Shown here: positions 1 through 9,955 of the stretch, one piece after another
Position numbering within the stretch: the stretch's first letter is position 1
Layout: each line of letters opens with the position of its first letter
Origin: Chara braunii
Taxonomy: Eukaryota; Streptophyta; Charophyceae; Charales; Characeae
Length of the DNA: 21,915 bases
NCBI GenBank assembly: GCA_003427395.1
Contig: BFEA01000186.1
Span: 1,614,094 to 1,636,008 of the forward strand
Direction: 5' to 3'
Notes under the pieces: generated by a model
The model's input: the letters and a program-made list of their open reading frames with translations, nothing else
Databases searched by the model: none
What the model was told of the DNA's origin: nothing
Translations under genes and position numbers: made by a program

Positions 1-400
1 AAAAAGAGAATTAAAATGAGTGAGTGTGCCAGCACCTTTTCGACACCGCCATCTTTGCTGATTTTTAATTATGTTTTGGCATTGACAAATGCCCTGAAAA
101 TTTACAGATATGTAGTTTGCATAATCAATAACACATTAAAAAAATTTCAAAATTTTTTTTTTTTTTCAGGCCCCGAAATAAAGTGAAAAAAAACGTTAAA
201 AGTGAAAAAAAACAAAATAGTGAGTGGGCGAGCATGTTTTGACACCCCCATCTTTGACGATTTTAATTTTTTTTTGACTTAGCGGAATGGCTTCAAAATT
301 TATAGGCCTGTAGGTTACATCGTAAAGAACTCACAAAACAAAATTCAGAAAAAACAACTTATTTTTAGACCCCGAAATAGTTTTTGGGCCAGCCCGGGGG
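1..400. repeat. Two direct tandem copies of a ~200 bp AT-rich unit
   Basis: Two units lie head to tail. TGAGTGTGCC at 21-30 corresponds to TGAGTGGGCG at 221-230, and CCCCGAAATA at 170-179 recurs at 370-379, so the offset is 199-200 bp. Between these anchors both units carry CGACACC/GACACCC, CATCTTTG, a GATTTTAATT stretch, AAAATTTA and poly-A/poly-T runs. The units are clearly diverged, so this is an old duplication or the edge of a satellite that continues to the left. No coding frame is seen. Confidence 0.75.
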
Positions 401-706
401 CCCCCGAACGTTCGGTCAGGTAACCCTGTATATAAAAATAAAAAAAATAGTTTTTTAACTTTATTTTTATTTTTTAGTTTTGGTAAAGACTTTGGATATG
501 ACCCTGAGGCAAAAGTTGCTCAGTTTCTTTTTCTGCGTAACATAGTTTTTTGCAGATTTTTCTGATTTTTTTTATTTTTTTTTTGTGACCTACTTTGGCC
601 CTTGCACGGCCTGGCCGCCCAAGATAAAAAGGTCACCCGGGCGGCCCGGATGGTATCCTAGGTAAAGATTGAAAATAGTTGAAAAACGATGTAGCTAGAT
701 GACACA
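401..706. other. Non-coding AT-rich spacer with a 12 bp palindrome
   Basis: This stretch is mostly A/T homopolymer runs with two short GC-rich islands, at 381-425 and 600-650. A perfect 12 bp palindrome, CCGAACGTTCGG, sits at 404-415, just after a GGGCC/CCCGGGGGCCCCC stretch. I see no gene here. Confidence 0.5.
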
Positions 707-732
707 ATATATATATATATATATATATGTGA

Positions 733-780
<48 letters not shown>
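707..780. repeat. (AT)n microsatellite with one interruption
   Basis: (AT)11 at 707-728 is separated by GTGACG (729-734) from (AT)23 at 735-780. The poly Ile-Tyr translations on either strand are products of the repeat and not a gene. Confidence 0.97.
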
Positions 781-782
<2 letters not shown>

Positions 783-1326
783 CCGCAGTGGAGCAATTTC
801 CCGCTCACTGAGACGAACCCCAATCTCGCTCACTGATATCTCTCAGTCACCAGGGTATAAGTGGAGTTCCCTTAGAGAGAAGTTCTCACAAACTAAAGAA
901 ATAATATTCAGATCATAGTCATCATAGTAAAGAAGAAATTGAACATAATCAATCAGTCACTCAACGCTTCCCAAGTTCAAGAAGACTCACACAAGCAGTA
1001 AATGACAAGTTCGTTGATGATAAATGTCACCACGAAAACGATTGCCAAGCATTAGTGATAAATGCAACATCAAGAAATGCAGTTGCAACTTAAAACAGAA
1101 AGAAGAACAACTACATTAAAGTATCATATTTGACCGGAATAAACAACAGGGATATCGTGATGGATAGCGATAGTTGTTAGACGTCAATTGTTTGTTATTC
1201 TTTGAGATTTGCAGTTCTCAGCAGCAGATGCGACTCATAACACAATTCAAAACTGTTGTGGCCCTTACTATTATAGAGGTCATCAGTTGTAGTTGTTTCA
1301 CATGTCGCATTAACTCTCCGACTCGA
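781..1326. other. Unannotated spacer with small direct repeats
   Basis: CGCTCACTGA occurs twice (around 803 and 828). GATAAATG occurs at about 1018 and 1058 with similar flanks. A TATA-like GGTATAAGTGG lies near 853, but nothing downstream supports a transcript. No reading frame of convincing length or composition is present. Confidence 0.4.
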
Positions 1327-2260
1327 AGTGTATGGGCCGCAACAATTTCGAAAACACTTCGAGATATAATGTAAAACAACACTAACTAATTTGCGAAAAA
1401 TGCCGAAGTGTATTTCGGTAACGAAATTTTCAAAAACACTTTGAGATATAACGTAGAAACGACACTCGGTAAAATCCCGAAGTGTACTTCGGTAACGAAA
1501 TCCCGAAAACACTTCGGGATATATCATAGAAACGGGACTCGGTACAATCCCGACAATCCCGAAGTGTATTTCGGTAACGAAATCCCGAAAACACTTCATG
1601 ATATATCATAAAAACGGGACTTGGTGCAATCACGACAATCCCGAAGTGTATTTCGGTAACGAAATCCCGAAAACGCTACGGGATACATCGTAAAAACAAA
1701 ACTCGGTAAAATCCCGAAAATACCGATGTGCATTTCGGTAATGAAATCCCGAAAACACATCCAGATATAATGTAGAAACGGGACACAGTGAACCCTAAAA
1801 ACGGGACAATCCCGAAGTTTATTTCGGTAAGGAAATCCTGATTTTCAGAAATTTTGCAGAATATTAGATTTTTCTTTACAATTTTTAAAATTTTCATGAA
1901 TTTTCGGGAATTTCAGGAGTGTCGGGATAATGTAAAAACAGGGTATCCTAAAGTATATTTCGACAACGAAATGTCAATTTTTTCGATTTTTTTTAAGTTT
2001 CGGATTTTTCCAACAATTTTCGATTTTCGTGAATTTTTTAGAATTTCGGGATTGTTGGGATAATACAGCTAGGGCACATACTGAAGTATTTTTCAATGAC
2101 GAAATCCCGAATTTCACGATTTTTTATGATTTTCATAATTCTTTTAGTTTCGAATTTTCGTGAATTTTTTGGAATTCCGGGATTGTCAAAATAAAGTAAA
2201 AACGAGAATTAGTTTAGGGTTTTCGGGATTTTACGAAGTTATCTTCGCCAACAACAAACC
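1327..2260. repeat. Palindromic ~82 bp minisatellite
   Basis: The motif TTTCGGTAACGAAAT (or a variant) recurs near 1407, 1487, 1570, 1654, 1733 and 1819, giving a period of about 80-90 bp. More degenerate copies follow near 1957 and 2090, and a partial unit precedes the array at 1340-1372. A full unit also contains CCCGAAGTGT and its reverse complement ACACTTCGGG, plus a linker resembling ATAGAAACGGGACTCGGTA. Both strands stay open in places, because the array spells repeated peptides such as FGNEIPKT in one direction. That is a by-product of the repeat. Decay increases toward 2260, where the array merges into AT-rich DNA. Confidence 0.9.
1474..1520. other. Best-preserved palindromic unit of the minisatellite
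   Basis: ATCCCGAAGTGT at 1474-1485 is exactly the reverse complement of ACACTTCGGGAT at 1509-1520. An inner TTCG/CGAA pairing across GTAA lies between them. Each strand could form a ~47 nt hairpin, and the duplex could extrude a cruciform. Confidence 0.85.
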
Positions 2261-2824
2261 ACGAATTCGTTAAAAGTTCGGTAACAAGATTCGCTAGTAA
2301 ATTCGGCGAAAACTTTGCACCCTATTGGTCACGAGTGTCGTAACAGGAAAAGAAAAAAAAACAACCTTTTCAGGTTGTGTGGAAGCGTGATCAACTCCCC
2401 ATTCAGAAACCACAAATATTCGTGGCTGCAGGATCCAAAATCTCGCAGCTCACGACGAGTGAGTGAGAATGGAACTGTGGGAGTTGGTTGGCGAGAAAGG
2501 AAGGAGCAACTTGAGAGATGGGAGGGAAATGTTATACTCCTCCCAATCTGACAACTACCCTCCCCGTTTTCAGAGGAGGGCAGAGAAAATCAAGGAGGAG
2601 GTTGTTGCATGCAACCGCATGAACCTGGTCGAGAGAAAGGCAAGCATGTGCAGTTAAATCTAGTTTTAATTTTCCTTTCTTTTTATTTGATTTTTCTTTT
2701 TTCTTGAGAGGACACTTGTCTTCACGTGATGCTACCTCTGCCAGAATCTGCCGGAGGTAACTTTTAGCCTCTCGTTTTTAGATGGAGCCTGAAAATTGAG
2801 GGGTCATAGAGGAAAAGGCAAAGT
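2261..2824. other. Unannotated spacer
   Basis: There is no credible gene. A small stem-loop, CAACCT-TTTC-AGGTTG, lies near 2364-2379. A CCCTCC/GGAGGG pairing lies near 2560-2580, and TACCTC/GAGGTA near 2730-2759. The short ORFs have no distinctive composition. Confidence 0.35.
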
Positions 2825-2891
2825 ACAACCTTTTCCCCGATGTATCTGCCATGGAGAAAAAGTCCAGATACATCAAACTGAAAGGGGTTGT
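2825..2891. other. Imperfect ~67 nt inverted repeat (hairpin)
   Basis: GATGTATCTG (2839-2848) pairs perfectly with CAGATACATC (2865-2874) across a 16 nt loop. The outer ends ACAACC (2825-2830) and GGTTGT (2886-2891) also pair perfectly, with a partly mismatched CCTTTTCCCC/AAACTGAAAGG segment between them. The size and shape resemble a small MITE end or a precursor-type hairpin. No function can be assigned from the sequence alone. Confidence 0.6.
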
Positions 2892-3005
2892 ATCTCTCCA
2901 ACCACTTATCAGAAAAATAAAAGAAAATCACTTTTGGAAATGACAAAAACCCAGTTACCTCGTAAAATTCCGAGATAGTTGGGAAAAAGAAAAAAGAAAG
3001 AAAAA

Positions 3006-3030
3006 GAGGGCAATTAAAGGAACTGCCCTC
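3006..3030. other. Short hairpin GAGGGCA/TGCCCTC
   Basis: A perfect 7 bp stem (3006-3012 with 3024-3030) encloses an 11 nt loop. It marks the switch from an A-rich stretch to the GC-richer 3031-3420 segment. Confidence 0.5.
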
Positions 3031-3417
3031 ACTAAGGCTGCGGCTGTGGTGCGACCATAGTTAGTCTTGGATCTTGGTCAGATCAAAGGGTTCATTGCGA
3101 GCCCGCGATTTCGCCTGGGGGCTGGAGTGACGTCCAACCCTCCTCAGCCACTATAAAACAGACAGTTGTCCCCCATCTGTCCCACGAAGCACTCGTGTTG
3201 CCAGTGTGTGACGAGCACACTTGAGTGCTGCTGGCTGCTGGAGGTGTTGCCTGAGGCAACGAGGGAGGAGGCTAGAGATCTGCAAAGGAACGGGAGGAGA
3301 GGCGTTGGGCAGCCATAGCCAAGGCAGGGAGCACTCTGCGTCCCTCCCCTCTGGCTGGTGCTGGTCCCACGGGACTGACCCAGGGACGCTGCAAGACTAC
3401 GGCAGTGCGGCACAGTG
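3031..3417. other. GC-richer segment with a TATA-like element, no gene seen
   Basis: CTATAAAA at 3151-3158 is followed by about 260 bp of GC-rich sequence. A weak B-box-like GGGTTCATTGC lies at 3088-3098. The overlapping ORFs on both strands (3144-3413 minus, 3221-3418 plus) are short and mutually exclusive and show no recognisable domain. A pol II core promoter or an old LTR edge is possible but unsupported. Confidence 0.25.
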
Positions 3418-3442
3418 AAATTTGGGCCAGGGGCCCAAATTT
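3418..3442. other. Perfect 11 bp stem, 3 nt loop hairpin
   Basis: AAATTTGGGCC (3418-3428) and GGCCCAAATTT (3432-3442) are exact reverse complements around the loop AGG. CTAG follows 12 nt later at 3455-3458. The arrangement recalls the hairpin plus CTRR end of Helitrons. However, the next base is C rather than the T expected at a Helitron insertion site. Confidence 0.85.
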
Positions 3443-3478
3443 TATTAATTTTGGCTAGCCATTTTTCCCACTTTAGTG

Positions 3479-4620
3479 AGGAGACGCTGCCAAAATTTTA
3501 CCACGGCGGGTAAGCGGCGACAAGGCTGTTGACGGCAATATCGATGGACCCGGTCTACGACAAACTGTTTTTCCACCTGCGTGGGCAAAGAAAAGATAGA
3601 AGAAAACATTCAACGTTTTTACCATTTCAATCAGTAAAACTTGAATTGTTCGTCTCTGCATTTTTCCCTTTTCACACACATGCATGCAGAACAAAGTCAA
3701 CATTCAACGAGTTCAACCCCGAAAGCATCATCCAAGTCAGAACCACAGTCCCACACAAGCTTGCCCTGTCACATTTTTTTCTCTTTCAGCCTTTCCCTAA
3801 GCAAAAAAAAAAAAAGAGCAGGGTCATACAGCATGAGGGTGCACACAGGTGTGAGGGCTTCATGCCAACCACTGACCTTGAGAAACGTAAAGTCTGACTC
3901 CGACCTCGTATAAGAACTTAAGTAGTCGGCGCGCCTCGTCGAGAAGACCGCTGCTTCAAGTATGAACTGCGCAGGTTACTAGTCCGGTCGACACCTGACT
4001 CGCTAGTATTTTCTGCGACAGTCCCAGATGCGACGGCGACAAGTCCCACAAGTCTCACTTAGCTCCAAGCGGTCCCACGTTTGCGCCAAATAATTATAAG
4101 TGGTCCACATTGGTACCAACTGGTACTGAGTGGTTCGAGGCGACACCCACTAGTATCAAGTGGTCCCAGGAAGTCCTACGTCCTCCTTTCTTACTTCTAG
4201 ATGATGCCGATTGTCAAAACAGCCTCTCCTGGCTTCTCACAAAAATAAAGGATCGCCTGACTCACTCACGTGCCCCACTTGTCCCACTGGTCCCACCTGG
4301 ACATTGCACGACGTCCCACCTTTTGCTGACGTCGAGGAAAAAAAATAAATCTCACTTTCTCACTGGTTCTCACTCAAAAACGGTAATTACTGATGTCACC
4401 GTCGACGACCAGCACTTCCCTTCCACCTAGTTTATCCTGACGACCATGAATTCCGGCAGCATAACGCTGCCAAAATTATTATCGTTGGCGCCAGAAAAGT
4501 TCGGCAACACTTTCCTACAGGAATGGAAAAATAACTTGTCGCAGGTTGGTTCCACCTGGTGCCGCCCCCAACAGCCTAGCCACCTGCCGCTTACCGCCGT
4601 AAAAATTCCACAACACCTCA
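3479..4620. mobile_element. ~1.1 kb element bounded by ~115 bp inverted repeats (MITE/foldback-like)
   Basis: The left arm (about 3479-3597) matches the reverse complement of the right arm (about 4508-4620). Shared blocks in order are a CCAAAATTTT/GGAATTTTT start, ACGGCGGGTAAGCGGC versus ACGGCGGTAAGCGGC, AGGCTGTTG, CTACGACAA versus CTGCGACAA, and TTTTTCCACC versus TTTTTCCATT. The arms are diverged with small indels. The ~900 bp interior encodes no transposase I can see. It holds a poly-A run near 3807 and many short AGTCCCAC/AGTGGTCC-type motifs. This is best called a non-autonomous inverted-repeat element; the exact ends and any target-site duplication are not resolved. Confidence 0.6.
4020..4320. 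repeat. Cluster of degenerate TCCCAC / AGTGGTCC motifs
   Basis: Within the inverted-repeat element, variants such as AGTCCCACAAGTC, GGTCCCACG, AAGTGGTCC, ACTGGTAC and AGTGGT recur every 10-25 bp. The pattern suggests an eroded short tandem repeat. The 106-residue ORF across it (4110-4430) has no recognisable domain and is probably spurious. Confidence 0.4.
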
Positions 4621-4865
4621 TGTTTTCACTTGTCCGATAAAGCAACAGTAAAAATTATGAATGGGGAAAGTAACCTGGGTCGAAAAAGGAAGCAGAATAT
4701 AAAAGAACAAGAGTTAATAAGGTTAGTTATCCCTGAGGTTTCCTTTCTATCTCGAACGACCCTCTCGACCTATTTCCCGTCCGAACGAGTCTCAACTATA
4801 TGCATTGCTGATTCGTCTAACTTGTTTTCTTCATGTTGAGGTACGGGGTAGTCGATCTGATTCTG

Positions 4866-5062
4866 AGTCTGAGGACTCTCTTATTCTAGGAGGAAATTCG
4901 GGGCAGGGTTCGTTGCTTTGGGAGTCGACCCTGTTATCAATCCGGAGTGGACTGTTTTTACGGGAGAGTACTATGCCGATTCGGTGGAGACGACCCGACT
5001 TCTGAGATTTGAGTTTTCGGCTCAGGCGAGGCAAAGGAGTACTCCGGACCACTTCCTAGAGG
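4866..5062 (+). repeat. Left arm of a ~195 bp inverted repeat pair
   Basis: This segment matches the reverse complement of 7361-7555 along its length. Shared blocks include TCTAGGAGG, GGCAGGGTTCGTTGCTTT, CGGAGTGGAC, GGTGGAGACG, GACTTCTGAGAT and CCACTTCCTAGAG. The two arms face each other across about 2.3 kb. They could be termini of one element, or two independent insertions in opposite orientation. Confidence 0.75.
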
Positions 5063-5082
5063 GTGAGATGCGCGACGGTTAG
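4873..5082 (+). pseudogene. Open fragment in the left inverted-repeat arm, unknown family
   Basis: The frame is open from a TGA at 4870-4872 to a TAG at 5080-5082 and reads through the arm without an early ATG. Near its C-terminus it contains RQRSTPDHFLEGE. The minus strand of the opposite arm (7307-7492) reads RRRSTPDHFLEKE, with a VET..LLR.E stretch upstream in both. Conserved peptides in both arms hint that the arm was once coding. DNA identity alone could also explain it. I do not recognise the family. Confidence 0.3.
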
Positions 5083-5349
5083 GGATATGAATCGACTTTT
5101 CCTTTGTACCTTTATATAGGGAAAAAACTGAAAATTAATATTTTTTTGAGTGACCGCCTTAGGTGTCACTAACGCATGGGAAACTGGTGCCAAAAGAAGT
5201 CCAGTTTATGTACCTACTAGTGTCTAGAGAAGTGCGAATATGCACTACTTTTTCGTGGTTGGACCATGGCATAAAATCATGACTCAGAAAAAAGGATAAG
5301 GGTAAAGAGTTATGTTCTCACACAATTACTTGTATTTTCTCTTTTTCAT
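5083..5349. other. Spacer inside the inverted-repeat block
   Basis: AT-rich sequence with stops in all frames. A TTTTCTCTTTTTCATATG stretch just before 5350 resembles a polypyrimidine tract, but no exon structure can be shown. Confidence 0.3.
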
Positions 5350-6439
5350 ATGTCTACGGTAACCGCCATCATCATGCATTTTCCAAGCAGGGAGGCTGCC
5401 ACAAGATACATAGTTCAGGGAGGGAGGCGAGGAGCGATTTTAAAACGAGTCGGTCGAATGGTCTATGACCCGATCGTTGTGTTTCCTCCAGGACAACAAT
5501 TGTGGATGGATCGTGGCACGATAATGAATCCATGCGAACTTTCTTATTTACCACCTCGACCTATTAACAGATTCTCGAACTAAGCTTCGTCAGAATTCGA
5601 CGACCGGGTTGGGACAACCTGCGCATAACATTTGGATACGAGAATAATGAGTTGCACGTCCGTTTCAATCATGAGAAAAGATGTATGTATTTGCCACTCA
5701 TTTTGTATTACAATGCCCGCACAGGTCCATTTGACGAGATTGAGTTTATGGAGTGAATTTGGGCTAACCGCTTCGAAAATTCAGGAATAGAAAGGTTTGA
5801 CATAACCACCTATTGGAGCCAGCTAGGTTACCTGCGATGACTCCTTGGCACGAAAAATAAATCAATTATATAAAGGAATAAAAGCGGCTCCAAATATTTT
5901 TGGCCGAGTTGCAATCCTTTCTAACGAAGTCTATTCGAATTTTACAGATGACGTGCGAGACGGTGATAATAATTTTTTTTCATACTTGCGAGGAGGCAAG
6001 CGAATGGATATCAAGTTCTGGAGACAACGGGATTGGTTTAATACAGTCTGGACGACAAGTACACAGTCCGTCTATCGTTTTTCCTGAAAGAGATAAACCA
6101 CGATTCTGGCGAGGAAGCTTGAGACGATCTTCAAGATGTTATCTAATCAGCACTGCCTATGAATGGAAAATTATTTGATATGGGTTCGCCCCTCGACGAG
6201 ACTTCGACGACACATATCTGATGATTCGGCACAACGAAGGGTCAGGGCGATACGAGGAAAATATTCCCGAAATGAAATGGTTCTTCTTAATTATTTTACT
6301 ACATCTCAACGATCTGTATGGACTATTCAATTATGTTTATCGTTATTGTCGGATTCCAGATGACAAATTTCGGCGCTTTAAACAAATTATTTTCGCTGTG
6401 GCAGAATTCGAACGTGAGGAGCGTTGTCGAGCGTATTGA
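5350..6439 (+). pseudogene. Frameshifted coding relic, family not recognised
   Basis: Successive plus-strand frames hand over with protein-like composition. The segments are 5350-5583 (one frame, ATG at 5350); 5568-5837 in the next, open except for a TGA at 5754-5756 and containing YLPLILYYNARTGPFDEIEF; 5827-6087, containing RKINQLYKGIKAAPNIFG; and 5900-6439 with one TGA at 6176-6178, containing YVYRYCRIPDDKFRRFKQII. The last ~15 bp overlap the SINE-like insertion that starts at 6425, so the C-terminus was probably lost to that insertion. At least two frameshifts and two stops would be needed to explain one ancestral ORF of about 350 residues. No catalytic motif or transposase signature is visible. 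It lies between the facing arms at 4866-5062 and 7361-7555 and so may be a relic of that element's own gene. Chance open frames remain possible. Confidence 0.35.
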
Positions 6440-6896
6440 CTCCCACTTTTTTGTAAAGTGTGGGAGCCCTCCCGACCATGTCACGCAGGAGTTAAACAAA
6501 ACAAAACAAATAAAAACAGAGAAGAGACAACTCCAGAACGATGCAAAATAATTTCGTGAACCACCAAGACGGTCTCGGTCACGTCGTTCCTTCGCGGCTC
6601 TAGCCGGGTGCGCCAACTGTACATCCCGCTGTCCCCTACGACAAGATAGGTTCCCGCGGGGCATAAACTTTCCTTCCCTAAGGGGCTGTCATCACCCTTA
6701 GGGGCGTATCCCTACCGACCTATTGACCCACGTGCGAAAACTTTCAGATGCAATTGCAGAGGTAGGTCAGTCGAGGGCGTTTGCTCATTCGCTGTAGTAT
6801 AGATACGCTTGGTTAATGCCAAGCGAGCCCGAACGCCGTCATTTCCTATACGCTCGGTACAGAGCAAACGTCGGTCGACTAGGACGGTCTCAACCA
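6425..6896 (-). mobile_element. SINE-like repeat copy A (minus orientation)
   Basis: This is one of four related copies (with 13239-13631, 14691-15092 and 15093-15485). Shared plus-strand blocks are GTCGAGCG at the left edge, CTCCCGACC.TGTCACGCAGG, GTGCGCCA, CTGTCA.CACCCTTAGG, GCGTATCCCT, TGCGAAAACTTT, GCAGAGGTAGG, CGAGGGCGTTT and GTCGGTCGACTAGGACGGT at the right edge. Read on the minus strand, the right edge is the 5' end. Between 6496 and 6555 it carries an extra A-rich stretch absent from the other copies. Copies A and C share their left-edge sequence and form one subfamily. Confidence 0.7.
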
Positions 6897-7360
6897 AACG
6901 TGAAAACCAACATTGATCCTAGTCCCTTTAAACATACAGTCAAAAGAAACTTAGTTACAATATCCACAGATAATTACATCAAAAGAAATCGACCATAGTC
7001 GATAGAAACATATCCAATCTTAAATGATAACAAACAAAAAATTGAATCATCATACAATATATTTAATAACACAAGCTCAAAATAAATCTGACCATCGCGG
7101 GTCGAACTCCACAAAACAATCATACAACCGTCAACGAGGAGTTGGCTATAAACAATAACATCGATGCAGCCGACAAGGTAGTTTGACTGCCTTAGTTTTG
7201 ACTTGATGAGACGCGTTGCCAAAGTCATTCATTTCACATTACTGCTGATCTAAGATTCGACGCTCACACCTGTCTTCATACTTTCTCAATCTTATTGGAC
7301 GACAGACTACTTTCCGAATGATTCTTGATCAGGGGCATTGCTTAAAGTGTTGCATGCCTC
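6897..7360. other. AT-rich spacer with one weak minus-strand ORF
   Basis: This lies between SINE-like copy A and the right inverted-repeat arm. An 84-residue minus ORF (6974-7228, ATG start) has hydrophobic stretches but no recognisable motif, and its AT-rich composition makes a chance frame likely. Confidence 0.3.
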
Positions 7361-7555
7361 TTTCTCTAGGAAGTGGTCTGGGGTACTCCTCCTCCTCGTT
7401 CGAGCACAAGACTCGGATCTCAGAAGTCCGACCGTCTCCACCAAATCGACAAGTACCCCTCTGTAGAACGGTCCACTCCGGGTCGATAACAAGGTCGGCT
7501 CCTAAAGCAACGAACCCCTGCCACGGATGCCTCCTAGAGAGAAGGAACCTCAGTT
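7361..7555 (-). repeat. Right arm of the ~195 bp inverted repeat pair
   Basis: The reverse complement aligns with 4866-5062 from GAGGTTCCTTCTCTCTAGGAGG through CCACTTCCTAGAG. Its minus-strand frame (7307-7492, no ATG at the start) contains RRRSTPDHFLEKE, matching the peptide in the left arm. Divergence between the arms is substantial, so any element bounded by them is old. Confidence 0.75.
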
Positions 7556-8560
7556 ACAAAGTGTAGAAATTTTTATATATTCCGACCGAGTTTTGACTTA
7601 GATGAAAAAATAATAAGATAGAAATAAACATTTAGATTTCTTTGGAGGGGTACAAAAATAAGGTGTCACTCGGGATAGAACAGGATGTTCCTTGGGAAAA
7701 TACTAAATTATTTTATTATCTTCATCTTCTTTTTCTACGAATTTCATTGACACCCGTAAGTTCATCTTTTTCACTGTATCCTTCTTTTGACATGCATACG
7801 GGTAAAAGTGGAAGGACGGTGAACATTCTTATCATTCCTTGAGCAAAGATAATGCCGATCCCTTCTCACACGCATCCACTTACCCACCTGCACAACCAAG
7901 CAGAGGCAACAACCCAAAATCGTTCATACCCCAACCAAAGTCAGCCTCATCCCACATGCATGACATCGCAAGCTTTACTCTACCTTTTCCCTGAATCCAA
8001 GCAAGGTCATGCAAGGTGTGGGTTCACAAAGGTGTGTAAGGGAAGCTGAGTCGCAACCAACCTTGAGTGAAGTTGAAACGACTCACTCAAGAAAGACAAA
8101 TATTCTTTCAAAGAGATCGGTCGCACAACTCACGTTGTAACTGTTCAGAAAAGATAACCTGTGTCCTCCTTCAGGTGTCACCACTGACACAGGTGCCACT
8201 CACTAGAACTGGCGCGAGATAGCCCTCAAGGAGGGTGCTCTCACTTTCAAGTCCCACTACAGCCCCAGCGGCACCTCGCCTACCAAGAATAGCGCCACCT
8301 CATCCACCAATCCAACCTCCACCCATTACCAAGTCCGAACACAGGGTATTCACCAACACTTGCCCCTGTCTCAATCCCCAGCTCTCTCGGTCCCAATATT
8401 GTCCCCAAGTGGCTCCACGCTGTTGGACGCCTACCAACCGAATTGTTTTTTTTTTTGAAAAACACTAACTTCTCGAACATGTTTTTGTTTTTGCATGAAT
8501 TTGACGTATGCGTGCATGTGAGTGAGGGGTTTGAGGGGGATCTTGGGGGTTCTTGACCCA
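7556..8560. other. Mixed unannotated sequence, C-rich around 7850-8420
   Basis: No credible gene. The stretch 7850-8200 has a composition and motif order (GCAAGGTGTGGGTTCAC, AGGTGTG, CACTCAAG, CAGGTGTCACC) that loosely resembles 3660-4010 and 16010-16330. It may be a worn dispersed repeat. Short ORFs here are proline/serine-rich because the DNA is C-rich. Confidence 0.3.
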
Positions 8561-9206
8561 CGTACTAACCCATGGACAAGCAAGGAAGACGACCCGGGCA
8601 TGGTCGCAAGTGGGGTCGACCGAGGACGGAAAAGTCGAAGTCTTCAGGACGGTACTTGGGAAGAAGGAAAAAGCAGTGAACTTTGAACCAAGCTCGGGGA
8701 AGAGGAAGCCAGGAAGAAACACTCTGAGTATGGGCAGTTATCGGGTCACCCCAGGTGAACGATGAAACCCTGATTCGGCCTAGGTACGGGGCCGCGAGAT
8801 GCAGAGACAAGTAGCGAGTTTCGCCGGTACATTGGTATGTGGCAAGCTGATCGATCACGAGTCACGATAAGGTATGATCTCCACGATGTGGTGGAGTCAG
8901 TCAGCGTGGTAAGGCTCGAGGGCGCTTGATTCTAGTTCACGTATGTTGGGGGCCCAATAACCAAGGTGGGTTGCCGTCCGAGGCGGGTCGAGACCTTCGC
9001 CAGACTATGATGGATGGCTGAGGGAAATTGGTTTCGGCACTTCGACACGACACTGCCATACGGAGGGTTCAACCTCGAGATGATCTTCACGGCATAAGGA
9101 TCAGCCTCGGTCGACCGACCACTACAAAAAATCTTCTTGGTAATTGACAATGAGGACGACAGCTGAAACGACACAGCGAGGGAAGGGGGAGCGCGTTCAA
9201 CCTAGG
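8561..9206. other. GC-rich spacer, possible weak coding traces
   Basis: Short frames on both strands overlap (8553-8765 plus, 8932-9174 minus) and none dominates. The plus strand around 9013-9090 reads GNWFRHFDTTLPYGGFN between two stops, which is protein-like but unrecognised. I do not call a gene. Confidence 0.25.

Positions 9207-9955
<749 letters not shown>

Noticed and set aside
1195-1633. Overlapping ORFs on both strands with repeated FGNEIPKT-like peptides
   Set aside because: The peptides repeat because the ~82 bp near-palindromic minisatellite does; openness on both strands is expected from it.
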